In this document: positions 1 through 6,940 of the stretch, in pieces
How the letters are laid out: the number at the start of each line of letters is the position of its first letter
Position numbering within the stretch: the stretch's first letter is position 1
From: an uncultured Flavobacteriales bacterium
GTDB taxonomy: Bacteria; Bacteroidota; Bacteroidia; Flavobacteriales_D; Sanyastnellaceae
Length of the DNA stretch: 7,543 nt
Direction: 5' to 3'
Assembly (NCBI GenBank): GCA_913057815.1
Contig: CAJXOV010000099.1
Location: 1-7,543 of the forward strand
Position numbers and translations under genes: made by a program
The notes under the pieces: model-generated
What the model was told of the DNA's origin: nothing
The model's input: the letters and a program-made list of their open reading frames with translations, nothing else
The model's database searches: none

Positions 1-46
1 TACACCTCTCTATTCGTCGGCAGCGTCAGATGTGTATAAGAGACAG
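1..46 (+). other. Nextera/P5 library adapter (artefact)
   Basis: Not genomic. Bases 1-5 (TACAC) match the end of the Illumina P5 oligo, 6-13 (CTCTCTAT) match a Nextera i5 index (the one known as 502), and 14-46 match the read-1 transposon adapter, ending in the 19-bp Tn5 mosaic end at 28-46. Translation of the mosaic end gives the peptide MCIRD, a well-known contaminant start in protein databases. Genomic sequence begins at 47. Confidence 0.98.
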
Positions 47-47
47 A

Positions 48-911
48 AGTAAATCCAAGAGTAATTTAACATCAGGTGTATCCGTGTTTTTCGGAATTAC
101 ACTCGTTCTATTTATGTTAGGACTAATGGGACTCTTCCTGTTGGTAGGGAATCAGGCTGCCGATAAGTTAAAAAAAGATATTCCAATCTTAATTACGCTG
201 CGCAAACATGTAAACGAGGCTGAAACTCAATCTTTCAAAGCCTGGTTAGATCAAAAGCCATATACGCGAACTACTAAAAGTATAACTCGCGAAGAAGCTG
301 CAGAGGAATTGCAACGCGAATTAAAAGAGGAGTTTCTAGAATTCATGGGCCAGAATCCTTTACCAGCATCTGTAGATCTAAAGGTAAAGGCTGAATACAC
401 CGAAACAGATAGTTTAAAGATTCTATGTGCTGAAATAGAACAGAATCCAGCTGTAAGACAAGTTATATGGCACCCTAACATGGTGAAAGAAATGCAAGCT
501 AATTTTCAGAAAATCAGCCTTTTTCTCCTAGTTTTTAGTGGGATTCTTTTGTTAATAGCTGTGGCATTGATAAACAACACGATTCGGTTAGCTATTTTCT
601 CTAAACGATTTATCATTCGAAGTATGCAATTAGTTGGCGCCACTTCTGGATTTATTCAAAAGCCTTTTTTAATTCAAAGTATTTGGAGAGGAGTGATGGC
701 TGGCTTGACCGCTTTCACTATGATAATAGCTATTATTTACTTCTTTAGAAACTCACTGAAAGAGATAACTGGCGTACTCGACAAACAGTTTTTAACTGCT
801 TTTGGCATATTATTTCTAGGTATAATCGGTGCAGGAATATTCATCTCTTTCTTTTCTACTAAATTTGCCGTAAGAAAATACATCCGTTTAGACTACGGAA
901 GATTACATTAG
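48..911 (+). CDS. ftsX: Cell division protein FtsX, 5'-truncated
   Basis: Permease-like subunit of FtsEX, the ABC-type complex in the inner membrane that couples divisome assembly to activation of cell-wall hydrolases. The real start lies left of the window; an ATG at 30 belongs to the adapter, so coding sequence is trusted only from 48 (287 codons). Judged by family length, probably only about 10-20 residues are missing. Counting from codon 48, the order is a membrane helix (about 12-35), an extracytoplasmic domain (about 36-155), then three more helices (about 156-176, 213-233 and 250-270). This is the four-helix FtsX layout. The conserved segment containing LVGAT (195-199) and FIQKPFL follows helix 2, and the C-terminus (AVRKYIRL) is typical of Bacteroidota FtsX. 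The partner ATPase gene ftsE is not in the window, and in this phylum it is often elsewhere. The DUF3098 gene starts 4 bases after the stop, so the two are almost certainly co-transcribed. Confidence 0.93.
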   Translation, partial: SKSKSNLTSGVSVFFGITLVLFMLGLMGLFLLVGNQAADKLKKDIPILITLRKHVNEAETQSFKAWLDQKPYTRTTKSITREEAAEELQRELKEEFLEFMGQNPLPASVDLKVKAEYTETDSLKILCAEIEQNPAVRQVIWHPNMVKEMQANFQKISLFLLVFSGILLLIAVALINNTIRLAIFSKRFIIRSMQLVGATSGFIQKPFLIQSIWRGVMAGLTAFTMIIAIIYFFRNSLKEITGVLDKQFLTAFGILFLGIIGAGIFISFFSTKFAVRKYIRLDYGRLH

Positions 912-915
912 CACT

Positions 916-1164
916 ATGGCAAAGAAAGACAACACTCCAACTGATTTCGTTTTTGGAAAGCAAAATTACATCTTGCTTTTAATTTCACTGGCTGTAATAG
1001 TTATCGGTTTTATTCTTCTGTCAGGTGGTGGAAGCGACAATCCTAATGAGTTTAGCAAGGAGATATTTAGCGACAGAAGGCTGATAGTAGCTCCTATAGT
1101 TATTCTTACTGGGTACTTCTTAGTGATTTATGCCATTATGAAAAAACCGAATAAAGAAGTATAA
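916..1164 (+). CDS. DUF3098 small membrane protein
   Basis: 82-residue protein of unknown function. Two hydrophobic helices (about 18-36 and 58-76) are separated by a short polar stretch. The features that place it in DUF3098 are FGKQNYILLLISL near the N-terminus, the SGGGSDNPNEF motif after helix 1, and the RRLIVAPIVILTGYF segment opening helix 2. The family is, as far as I know, restricted to Bacteroidota and is typically found between ftsX and uppP, exactly as here. That placement suggests a role with the division or cell-wall machinery, but this is inference from context. The ATG lies 4 bases after the ftsX stop, consistent with translational coupling. A hairpin followed by a T-rich run lies downstream, before uppP. 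Confidence 0.88.
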   Translation: MAKKDNTPTDFVFGKQNYILLLISLAVIVIGFILLSGGGSDNPNEFSKEIFSDRRLIVAPIVILTGYFLVIYAIMKKPNKEV

Positions 1165-1188
1165 GCCTTCGTCTTACAAACCGATCTT

Positions 1189-1218
1189 AAAATCCCAATT
1201 ACATTTGGGCTTTTATTT
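1189..1218 (+). terminator. Possible intrinsic terminator between DUF3098 and uppP
   Basis: CCCAA (1194-1198) pairs with TTGGG (1205-1209) around a 6-base loop. The stem continues, after one T/C mismatch, as AAAA (1189-1192) with TTTT (1211-1214). The T-rich run TTTTATTT (1211-1218) follows. The GC part is only three pairs, so termination may be partial. The position, 24 bases after the DUF3098 stop and just before uppP, suits a terminator or attenuator. Confidence 0.4.
1200..1207 (+). promoter_or_regulatory. Possible -7 box for uppP
   Basis: TACATTTG matches the Bacteroidota -7 consensus TAnnTTTG exactly and lies 20 bases before the uppP ATG, giving a leader of roughly 15 bases. No TTTG or TTG is seen at the expected distance upstream (about 1175-1181 reads CTTACAAA), so support is weak. 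It also lies within the hairpin at 1189-1214. Confidence 0.25.
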
Positions 1219-1227
1219 CTATAACAC

Positions 1228-2025
1228 ATGGATTTTTTAGAAGCCCTCATTTTAGGTATAGTTCAAGGATTAACTGAATTTCTTCCTGTAAGTAGCAGTG
1301 GACATATAGAGTTAGCACAGAAGATTCTGGGTGCTGATGATCTAAAAGACAAAGAAGCACTCCTAAGTGTGGTACTTCATGCAGCTACTGCATTAAGCAC
1401 TATCGTTGTTTTCAGAAACGATATTCTGGAGATTATCAAAGGTCTTATTTCTAAAAATCAGAAACACCTTGTTTTTTCATTAGCCATCATAATTTCAATG
1501 ATTCCAGCAGCTTTTGTTGGAGTATTTTTTGATGATTTCTTAGAATCACTATTTGAGGGAAACCTTCTTTTGGTCGGAACTATGTTATTAGTTACTTGTG
1601 GTCTGCTTTTCTTAGCTGACAGAGCTAAAAACACAAACAAAGAAGTGACAGTTAAAGATGCGCTTATAATTGGACTAGCTCAAGCTGTGGCTATTCTTCC
1701 AGGAATTTCTAGGTCTGGTGCTACTATATCCACTTCTGTTCTTTTAGGAATCGATAGAACAAGAGCAGCACGATTCTCTTTCTTGATGGTGGTTCCTCTT
1801 ATTTTAGGAAAGATGGCTAAAGATATCCTAGATGGTAAATTCACATTTTCTTCAGAGCTAGCGGCTCCATTGGCCATAGGATTTGTAGCCTCTTTCATAA
1901 CAGGAATCATAGCCTGTGTATGGATGATAGCTCTGGTAAAGAAAAGTAAATTATCGTGGTTTGCTTTTTACTGCTTAGCAGTAGGAATCATAGCTATTAT
2001 ATGGGGACTGAACATAAACGGTTAG
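1228..2025 (+). CDS. uppP: Undecaprenyl-diphosphatase UppP (BacA family)
   Basis: Integral inner-membrane phosphatase that converts undecaprenyl diphosphate to undecaprenyl phosphate, recycling the lipid carrier for peptidoglycan and surface-glycan synthesis. Over-expression of the family confers bacitracin resistance. Both signature regions are present: [14 protein letters not shown] (residues 13-26, with the QxxxE pair Q13/E17, the serines 22-24 and H26) and PGISRSGAT (158-166, with the catalytic-region arginine R162). Length is 265 residues, normal for the family, and most of the chain is hydrophobic helices. The start gives the usual short N-terminus [14 protein letters not shown]. It follows DUF3098 by 63 bases with a hairpin and a -7-like box between, so it may have its own promoter as well as read-through from ftsX. 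In many relatives truB follows; here the next gene is convergent, and the uppP TAG overlaps the stop of the SOD gene. Confidence 0.96.
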   Translation: MDFLEALILGIVQGLTEFLPVSSSGHIELAQKILGADDLKDKEALLSVVLHAATALSTIVVFRNDILEIIKGLISKNQKHLVFSLAIIISMIPAAFVGVFFDDFLESLFEGNLLLVGTMLLVTCGLLFLADRAKNTNKEVTVKDALIIGLAQAVAILPGISRSGATISTSVLLGIDRTRAARFSFLMVVPLILGKMAKDILDGKFTFSSELAAPLAIGFVASFITGIIACVWMIALVKKSKLSWFAFYCLAVGIIAIIWGLNING

Positions 2026-2774
2026 ACTACCGCATATTTAGCAGCTACAGTATCCCAGTTCACTACATCCATAAAAGCATTGATATAATCCCCTCTTAAG
2101 TTCTGATATTTTAAGTAATAAGCATGTTCCCATACATCTATTCCTAAAATAGGTGTGCCACCTTCTTTCACGATATTCTTCATCAATGGATTATCTTGAT
2201 TAGCAGTAGAGCTAACCGATAGTTTTCCATTGGCATCAGCAGTTAACCAAGCCCATCCGGAACCAAATCTTGTTTTGGCAGCTTTAAAGAATGCTTCTTC
2301 CAGAGCTTTTTGATTTCCAAACTCCGAGTTTATAGCTTCCGCTAACTTTCCTTCAGGGGCTTTAGATCCACCTGGCTTCATGCACTCCCAGAATAATGAG
2401 TGATTGTAATGTCCACCTCCATTATTTCTTATAGCTGTTTGACTTCCGTCCACCTTCATTAATAAGTCTTCGATTCCGTTTGACTTAAAATCAGGCTCAG
2501 CAGTTAACGCTTTGTTTAATTTCCTTACATAACCCGCATGATGTTTAGAAAAATGAATTTCCATCGTTTGAGCATCTATGTGTGGTTCCAGAGCAGAATA
2601 ATCAAACCCCAATGTGGATTGTTTAAACTCAGTTATAATACCAGTGGCTTCTGATTCTTTATTAGAAGAAACTGAAGCATTTCCTGAATGAGTGTCTCCA
2701 CAAGATATTAAAGGTGAAACCATCAATCCTGCTGCTGCCACTCCTGATACTTTTAGAAATTTTCTTTTATCCAT
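2022..2774 (-). CDS. sodA: Exported lipoprotein Mn/Fe superoxide dismutase
   Basis: Converts superoxide to oxygen and hydrogen peroxide. The enzyme domain spans about residues 54-250. Metal ligands by family alignment are H74 (MEIH), H125 (HYNHSLFW), D213 and H217 (DVWEHAYY). G121 together with Q193 (TANQD) is the pattern of manganese rather than iron enzymes, so Mn or cambialistic use is likely. The unusual part is the N-terminus: residues 1-25 form an export signal with KRKFLK (close to a Tat motif, with KR in place of RR), a hydrophobic stretch, and the lipobox LISC, with C25 as the lipid-attachment site. A polar linker (26-53) leads to the enzyme. This predicts a lipid-anchored SOD on the periplasmic side of the envelope. 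The start is well placed because it begins the signal. Its stop overlaps that of uppP by 4 bases, convergently. miaE lies 62 bases upstream on the same strand. Confidence 0.95.
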   Translation of the reverse strand: MDKRKFLKVSGVAAAGLMVSPLISCGDTHSGNASVSSNKESEATGIITEFKQSTLGFDYSALEPHIDAQTMEIHFSKHHAGYVRKLNKALTAEPDFKSNGIEDLLMKVDGSQTAIRNNGGGHYNHSLFWECMKPGGSKAPEGKLAEAINSEFGNQKALEEAFFKAAKTRFGSGWAWLTADANGKLSVSSTANQDNPLMKNIVKEGGTPILGIDVWEHAYYLKYQNLRGDYINAFMDVVNWDTVAAKYAVV

Positions 2775-2793
2775 AATGTCGATTAATCTGTGA

Positions 2794-2824
2794 CTAAAGT
2801 ATGTTTTTATACCGATAAATTCAA
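2794..2824 (-). promoter_or_regulatory. Possible sod promoter
   Basis: On the minus strand TTG (2824-2822) is followed 20 bases later by TACTTTAG (2801-2794), one mismatch from the Bacteroidota -7 box TAnnTTTG. This would put the transcript start about 10-15 bases before the sod ATG. It lies wholly in the gap after miaE, so sod may be transcribed independently of it. Confidence 0.35.
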
Positions 2825-2836
2825 GATATGATTTCT

Positions 2837-3433
2837 TTAACCATGAATGGTTTCTTCAGAACCATATTTATCCATTAGTGTAGCTTCATAATCTAGGTAC
2901 TCCGCCCATCTTTTATTGGCTACTTCTACACCCGCTATTTTACGCGCGTGTGTTAAAAAGGAAGTATAATGTCCTGCTTCTGACACCATCAGATCATGGT
3001 AAAACTTTTTTAACTCAGGATCCTCTAGTGTTTCGGTTAAAATTTTAAATCGTTCACAGCTTCTAGCTTCTATCATAGCACCTACCAGTAGATACTCTAA
3101 AAGTTGGTCTACTCTGGTTCCTCCCTTTTTCACGAAATCTCTCAGATCATTTACATAAGGATCTTTCCTCTTTTGATCAAGCCCAAACCCTCTCTTTTTT
3201 AGTAGTTCCACCACCATTTTAAAATGGCTCAACTCTTCCATAGAAATTTGAATCATCTCATCCACTAATTCAGCGAACTCAGGAAACTTAACTATTATGG
3301 TAATAGCGTTAGAAGCGGCCTTTTGCTCACACCAGGCATGGTCTAATAAAATGTCGTTTATGTTTTGCGTAGCAATATCTGCCCAACGTGGATCAGTCGG
3401 CAGTTTTAACCCTAAGAGCACTTTCTCTGACAT
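2837..3433 (-). CDS. miaE: tRNA-(ms2io6A37) hydroxylase MiaE
   Basis: Oxygen-dependent diiron enzyme that hydroxylates the isopentenyl side chain of 2-methylthio-N6-isopentenyladenosine at position 37 of tRNAs reading UNN codons. The fold is a ferritin-like four-helix bundle. The ligand set is complete: E36 ([10 protein letters not shown]), E67 and H70 (EELSH), E122 ([10 protein letters not shown]), and E152 and H155 (SEAGHY). Length is 198 residues, the short form; enterobacterial MiaE is longer. The N-terminus [29 protein letters not shown] is typical of the family. It is soluble, with no signal peptide. The enzyme depends on prior action of MiaA and MiaB, whose genes are not in the window. 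It has its own promoter just upstream and is divergent from the PD40 gene. Its neighbour sod also deals with oxygen chemistry, but a functional tie is only speculation. Confidence 0.95.
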   Translation of the reverse strand: MSEKVLLGLKLPTDPRWADIATQNINDILLDHAWCEQKAASNAITIIVKFPEFAELVDEMIQISMEELSHFKMVVELLKKRGFGLDQKRKDPYVNDLRDFVKKGGTRVDQLLEYLLVGAMIEARSCERFKILTETLEDPELKKFYHDLMVSEAGHYTSFLTHARKIAGVEVANKRWAEYLDYEATLMDKYGSEETIHG

Positions 3434-3450
3434 TCTTTTTTTGTTTTAGA

Positions 3451-3484
3451 CAAAGATAAAGAAAGGCTACAGAATTTAGGCAAA
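3451..3484 (-). promoter_or_regulatory. Bacteroidota-type promoter of miaE
   Basis: On the minus strand TTTG (3484-3481) is followed after 22 bases by TATCTTTG (3458-3451), an exact match to the TAnnTTTG -7 box. Spacing is near the usual 19-21. The transcript would start around 3444, giving a leader of about 10 A-rich bases before the ATG at 3433. The -7 box is followed by an A-rich tract and no Shine-Dalgarno site, as is usual in this phylum. Confidence 0.6.
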
Positions 3485-3581
3485 GACTCCCGTGTAAGAA
3501 AAATCATACACCGCTATAGTCCATTGCCCTCTATACTTTAGAAGATAGCAGAGGTATCATTGCAAAGCGATATATAAATAA

Positions 3582-5642
3582 ATGCAGATGAAAACCTTTA
3601 AAAAAGCACTAATCCTAGTTCTTCTTTCTACCATAGCTGTAGCAGCTACGTCTCAAACTTCTTATAGAAGTTTAAACAAGGCAGATAGAGCTTTTTACGA
3701 ATACGATTTTAAAAAAGCACTAAAACACTATAAGAAAGCATTAGAATCTGACACCACTGCTCATACGTTAAGAGGAATAGCACAATCTCATGCCTATTTA
3801 CAAGACCCTGTACAATCAGAAAAGTTTTTCAAGCTATTAGTAAACCAGCCTAACCCTCTCCCATTTGACATTTTGGAATATGCCCAAAGTTTAAAAAGAG
3901 TAGGTAACTATGATGAAGCTCTAGTTTGGTTTGAAAAGTATAGAGAAATATATCCACTTGATTTAAGAGCTAGAAATCATTCTGTAAACTCATACCATTA
4001 TAAAAAGCTGGCTAGAAATAAGAAAAACCCTCTATTCTTTTCATTAGATGCCAATGACGAGGGAAGCATTATGGGCTTTACTAAATACGAAGATGGAGTC
4101 ATTTTCAGTAAAAGTGAAAACAATGGTTCTTTTGACTTTATGGATTCTCCTGAAATTTTCTTAGACATACTTCAGGCTACCTTAAGCCCCGAAAAAGAAA
4201 TAGAACACGCTAAGTTTCTTCCTTTTTCTATCAATTCTAACCTACATGATGGACCGAGCTCGTATCACGAAAAAACCTCAACGCTGTATTTTACAAGAAA
4301 TGCTGCTCTGACTAAAGAAACTAAAGAAAACGGATCGCAATTAGAAATACTCTTCTCTACAAAAAAAGAAGGTAAATGGCAAGATCCTGTAGCCTTCAAA
4401 TACAATTCTACGGAACATTCAGTGGGTCATCCAACTGTTTCACCAGATGGAAAAAATCTTTACTTCATCTCCAATCAACCTGGAGGTTTTGGAGGAACAG
4501 ATATCTATGTATGTAAAAAGCTAGGAAAAGAATGGGGAAAGCCTAAAAACTTAGGCCCTGAAGTGAACACTGAGTCAGATGAAATGTTCCCATTTGTTAC
4601 AGACGGAGACATATTATATTTTGCCTCAGAAGGACACGCAGGACTTGGTGGATTGGATGTGTTTAAAACGTATCCATTCGAAGAATACTGGGCAAAACCA
4701 GAAAACTTAGGCGCACCAGTAAACTCGCGAGCTAATGACTTTGGAATCTTATTTCTAGAGCCAGGAGAAGCACTATTCATCTCTGACAGAGTGGGAGGAA
4801 AAGGATCTGATGATGCGTACTACGTAAACATTCAAGAGACTAAAAAGTTCTTCGCTATACCGACTAAACTTATCGAGAATAAAAACATCAGTCCAATTAG
4901 CGTAGTAAACTTAAAAACAGGAGCTGAAGAGTTCTATAGAAAAGGTGAAACTGCCTTTTTAGAATTAGATGTTACCGATGGAGGTTTTAAAGTTTCATGG
5001 AACCATATGGGAGAAGACAGACAGATTCTTATAAATGGAGCCGATAACGAACCCGGAATGATGGATATTCAACTAAAAGGATTGGACGGATTAAAACCGC
5101 ATGATTTCCTATCTCATGTTGAAATAGTTGGAGATGATGGTGCCAACAAGATTAAGATCAATCAAAAGGTATGGACTTACCAAGACAAGGAGCCAGATGG
5201 ATTTTTCTCAGATGTGCTTGAAGAACCGGCCAACTATGCCAAAGGAAAAGACAATGTCATCACCATAGATAAAGATGGAAATGAGTTACGAGCTTCTACG
5301 TTTCCTGAGCCAGAAAAAATGGACAACAAAACCATTTTATTTTTAGGCGAGTCTTCTTCTAATAACATGGAATACTACCATTCTGAATTAAAGAAAATAT
5401 GTGCCAACTACGATAATGAATCATACGTTTCTCTAAAATTGGTGAGGTCTGAAGGGTTAGAAGCTTCGCAAATGGAGAAATTCGGTGAAGAAGTAGAAAA
5501 ATACATCATAGAAAACGGAATTTCAGCACAAAAAATTCAACTGGAATGGGTAGAACAAACTACCGCTTCTACTCAATCTACAGCAGCCAACGATTACGAA
5601 ATTTTTATCACTGTGGACTCTACTTTCACCCGTGTGGAATAA
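3582..5642 (+). CDS. Secreted TPR / PD40 protein with OmpA-like C-terminal fold
   Basis: 686-residue envelope protein of unknown exact role. A signal peptide (about 1-25, cleavage probably near AVAATS) has no lipobox cysteine. Tetratricopeptide-like helices cover about 33-135 (for example ADRAFYEYDFKKALKHYKKAL and GNYDEALVWFEKY). PD40/WD40-like blades follow at about 221-240, 280-310 (HPTVSPDGKNLYFISNQPGG), 334-360 and 386-414 (ending in GGKGSDDAYYV). The region 430-575 is unassigned. Residues 580-680 read as beta-alpha-beta-alpha-beta-beta, like an OmpA domain, but the conserved TD..G and N..LS..RA residues are absent. Related TPR-PD40-OmpA proteins include PorE of the type IX secretion and gliding system; this may be a diverged paralogue, which is inference. 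The start is ATG 3582 or the in-frame ATG at 3588 (MKTFKK), which makes an equally good signal. No strong promoter is visible; the best -7-like site is TATCATTG at 3555-3562, with one mismatch and no -33 partner. Confidence 0.85.
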   Translation: MQMKTFKKALILVLLSTIAVAATSQTSYRSLNKADRAFYEYDFKKALKHYKKALESDTTAHTLRGIAQSHAYLQDPVQSEKFFKLLVNQPNPLPFDILEYAQSLKRVGNYDEALVWFEKYREIYPLDLRARNHSVNSYHYKKLARNKKNPLFFSLDANDEGSIMGFTKYEDGVIFSKSENNGSFDFMDSPEIFLDILQATLSPEKEIEHAKFLPFSINSNLHDGPSSYHEKTSTLYFTRNAALTKETKENGSQLEILFSTKKEGKWQDPVAFKYNSTEHSVGHPTVSPDGKNLYFISNQPGGFGGTDIYVCKKLGKEWGKPKNLGPEVNTESDEMFPFVTDGDILYFASEGHAGLGGLDVFKTYPFEEYWAKPENLGAPVNSRANDFGILFLEPGEALFISDRVGGKGSDDAYYVNIQETKKFFAIPTKLIENKNISPISVVNLKTGAEEFYRKGETAFLELDVTDGGFKVSWNHMGEDRQILINGADNEPGMMDIQLKGLDGLKPHDFLSHVEIVGDDGANKIKINQKVWTYQDKEPDGFFSDVLEEPANYAKGKDNVITIDKDGNELRASTFPEPEKMDNKTILFLGESSSNNMEYYHSELKKICANYDNESYVSLKLVRSEGLEASQMEKFGEEVEKYIIENGISAQKIQLEWVEQTTASTQSTAANDYEIFITVDSTFTRVE

Positions 5643-5664
5643 AAAGTTGATTTAGTTATTCGAA

Positions 5665-5704
5665 GTGGTGAATTAACATCCATTGATTTCCGTAAATTCA
5701 CCAC
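5665..5704 (+). promoter_or_regulatory. Perfect 10-bp inverted repeat abutting helicase GTG start
   Basis: GTGGTGAATT (5665-5674) and AATTCACCAC (5695-5704) are exact reverse complements separated by 20 bases. After an A/A mismatch two more pairs (AC 5676-5677 with GT 5692-5693) can extend the stem. The right arm ends at the base before the GTG start codon, so in RNA the stem would cover the ribosome-binding region. In DNA the arms are centred 30 bp apart, about three helical turns, which would also suit an operator. No T-run follows directly, so it does not look like an intrinsic terminator. Confidence 0.6.
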
Positions 5705-6928
5705 GTGAAATTTTCAGAACTCGGACTAAACGATAGCATTTTAGAAGCCATAGGATATATGGGTTTCGAAGATGCCACACCTATTCAAGAACAAGCGATA
5801 CCGCTTATTTTAGACAACAAAGACCTTATAGCCTGTGCCCAAACCGGGACAGGTAAAACAGCGGCTTTCATTCTTCCTGTACTCAATAAAATTTGTGATC
5901 AGGGAAGTAATGGCATCAACACTCTGGTGGTTTGTCCTACCAGAGAGCTAGCGTTGCAAATAGACAAAGAAATTCAAGGTTTCTCTTACTTTGCTGGAGC
6001 AGACTCGTTTCCAGTGTATGGAGGAGGGGAAGGTTCTGACTGGGACAAGCAGAAAAACGCCCTAACATCTGGAGCTGATATCATAGTAGCTACACCAGGA
6101 AAACTACTCTCTCATTTATCTATGGGCTACGTAGATTTATCTAACCTAAAGCACTTCATATTAGATGAAGCAGATAGAATGTTAGACATGGGATTCCATG
6201 AAGACATCGCTAAAATCATTTCTTATTTACCGAAAAAGAGACAGAATTTAATGTTTAGTGCTACTATGGCACCTAAGATTAGACAATTGGTAAAAAAGAC
6301 AATGGTAGATCCGTTGGAAATAGATATTGCGTTAGCTAAGCCAGCTGAAGGAGTGCTTCAAGCAGCGTATTGCGTGTTTGACGACCAAAAAGATGCGGTA
6401 ATAAAATCTCTTATCCAAGATAAGCCTGAATGTACCAGTATTATCATATTCACCAGTACTAAGAAAAAGGTAAACACCATAGCTAAAGCCTTAAAAGGAA
6501 ATGGCTACGAAGTAAGAGGTGTTTCTTCAGATTTAGTTCAGAAAGATCGTGAAGAAGCTATAAGAAGATTCAGAAGCAGAAAAACCAGAGTAGTAGTAGC
6601 CACAGATGTACTAGCCAGAGGAATAGATATAAAAGACATCAACTTAGTGATCAACTATGATGTGCCTAATGATGCTGCTGATTATGTGCACAGAGTAGGA
6701 AGAACTGCCAGAGCAGACACTACCGGTATAGCACTTACTATGATTAGCCCTTCCGATATGTTCAGGTTCAAACGTATAGAAGAGCTTATAGACACAGAAG
6801 TTTTCAAAGTTCCTGTTCCTAAAGAATTTGGACCTGCACCAGCCTGGAATCCGAATGCCAAAGGAGACAAAAGAGGTTACGGTGGTGGCGGAGGTGGTAA
6901 AAAGAAGTTTTACCGAAAAAAGAAATAG
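5705..6928 (+). CDS. DEAD-box ATP-dependent RNA helicase (RhlE-like)
   Basis: Cytoplasmic helicase that unwinds or remodels short RNA duplexes with ATP, usually in ribosome assembly, RNA decay or cold adaptation. All motifs are visible: Q motif (F21, TPIQ 25-28), I AQTGTGKT (45-52), Ia PTRELA (78-83), Ib TPGK (130-133, with K where R is usual), II DEAD (154-157), III SAT (185-187), IV region IIIFTST (246-252), V ATDVLARGID (299-308), and VI HRVGRTAR (329-336). The tail (386-407) is rich in Gly, Lys and Arg (KRGYGGGGGGKKKFYRKKK), typical for non-specific RNA binding. At 407 residues it is a compact RhlE/CsdA-core type. The start is GTG: an in-frame TAA stands at 5693-5695 and no ATG occurs before codon 19, which would cut into the Q-motif region. 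A 10-bp inverted repeat ends directly at the GTG, suggesting control of initiation. The next gene begins 12 bases after the stop, so the two are probably co-transcribed. Confidence 0.95.
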   Translation: MKFSELGLNDSILEAIGYMGFEDATPIQEQAIPLILDNKDLIACAQTGTGKTAAFILPVLNKICDQGSNGINTLVVCPTRELALQIDKEIQGFSYFAGADSFPVYGGGEGSDWDKQKNALTSGADIIVATPGKLLSHLSMGYVDLSNLKHFILDEADRMLDMGFHEDIAKIISYLPKKRQNLMFSATMAPKIRQLVKKTMVDPLEIDIALAKPAEGVLQAAYCVFDDQKDAVIKSLIQDKPECTSIIIFTSTKKKVNTIAKALKGNGYEVRGVSSDLVQKDREEAIRRFRSRKTRVVVATDVLARGIDIKDINLVINYDVPNDAADYVHRVGRTARADTTGIALTMISPSDMFRFKRIEELIDTEVFKVPVPKEFGPAPAWNPNAKGDKRGYGGGGGGKKKFYRKKK

Positions 6929-6940
6929 TAATTCTCTGAG

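Noticed and set aside
251..481. Minus-strand open frame of 76 codons inside ftsX.
   Set aside because: Shadow of ftsX in another frame; no recognisable protein features and no promoter.
1458..1910. Two minus-strand open frames (1458-1640 and 1680-1910) inside uppP.
   Set aside because: Antisense shadows of the highly conserved uppP coding sequence; their products resemble nothing.
2778..2794. A partly symmetric stretch with GATTAATC at its core, in the sod leader.
   Set aside because: Short and AT-rich with uneven arms; such palindromes occur by chance in AT-rich DNA.
3528..3554. CCTCT ... AGAGG pairing in the region between miaE and the PD40 gene.
   Set aside because: Only five clean pairs with a 17-base loop; too weak to call a regulatory structure.
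4505..4780. Minus-strand open frame of 91 codons inside the PD40 gene.
   Set aside because: Shadow of repeated Gly/Pro-rich PD40 codons on the other strand.
5665..5704. The inverted repeat read as an intrinsic terminator of the PD40 gene.
   Set aside because: The stem is followed by GTGAAATTTTC with no immediate T-run, the loop is 20 bases, and the stem ends at the next start codon. Regulation fits better, though a weak terminator is not excluded.
6892..6925. Gly-rich, then Lys-rich end of the helicase seen as a possible frameshift or low-quality tract.
   Set aside because: Gly/Lys/Arg-rich tails are normal in RhlE-type helicases, and the frame closes cleanly at 6926-6928.
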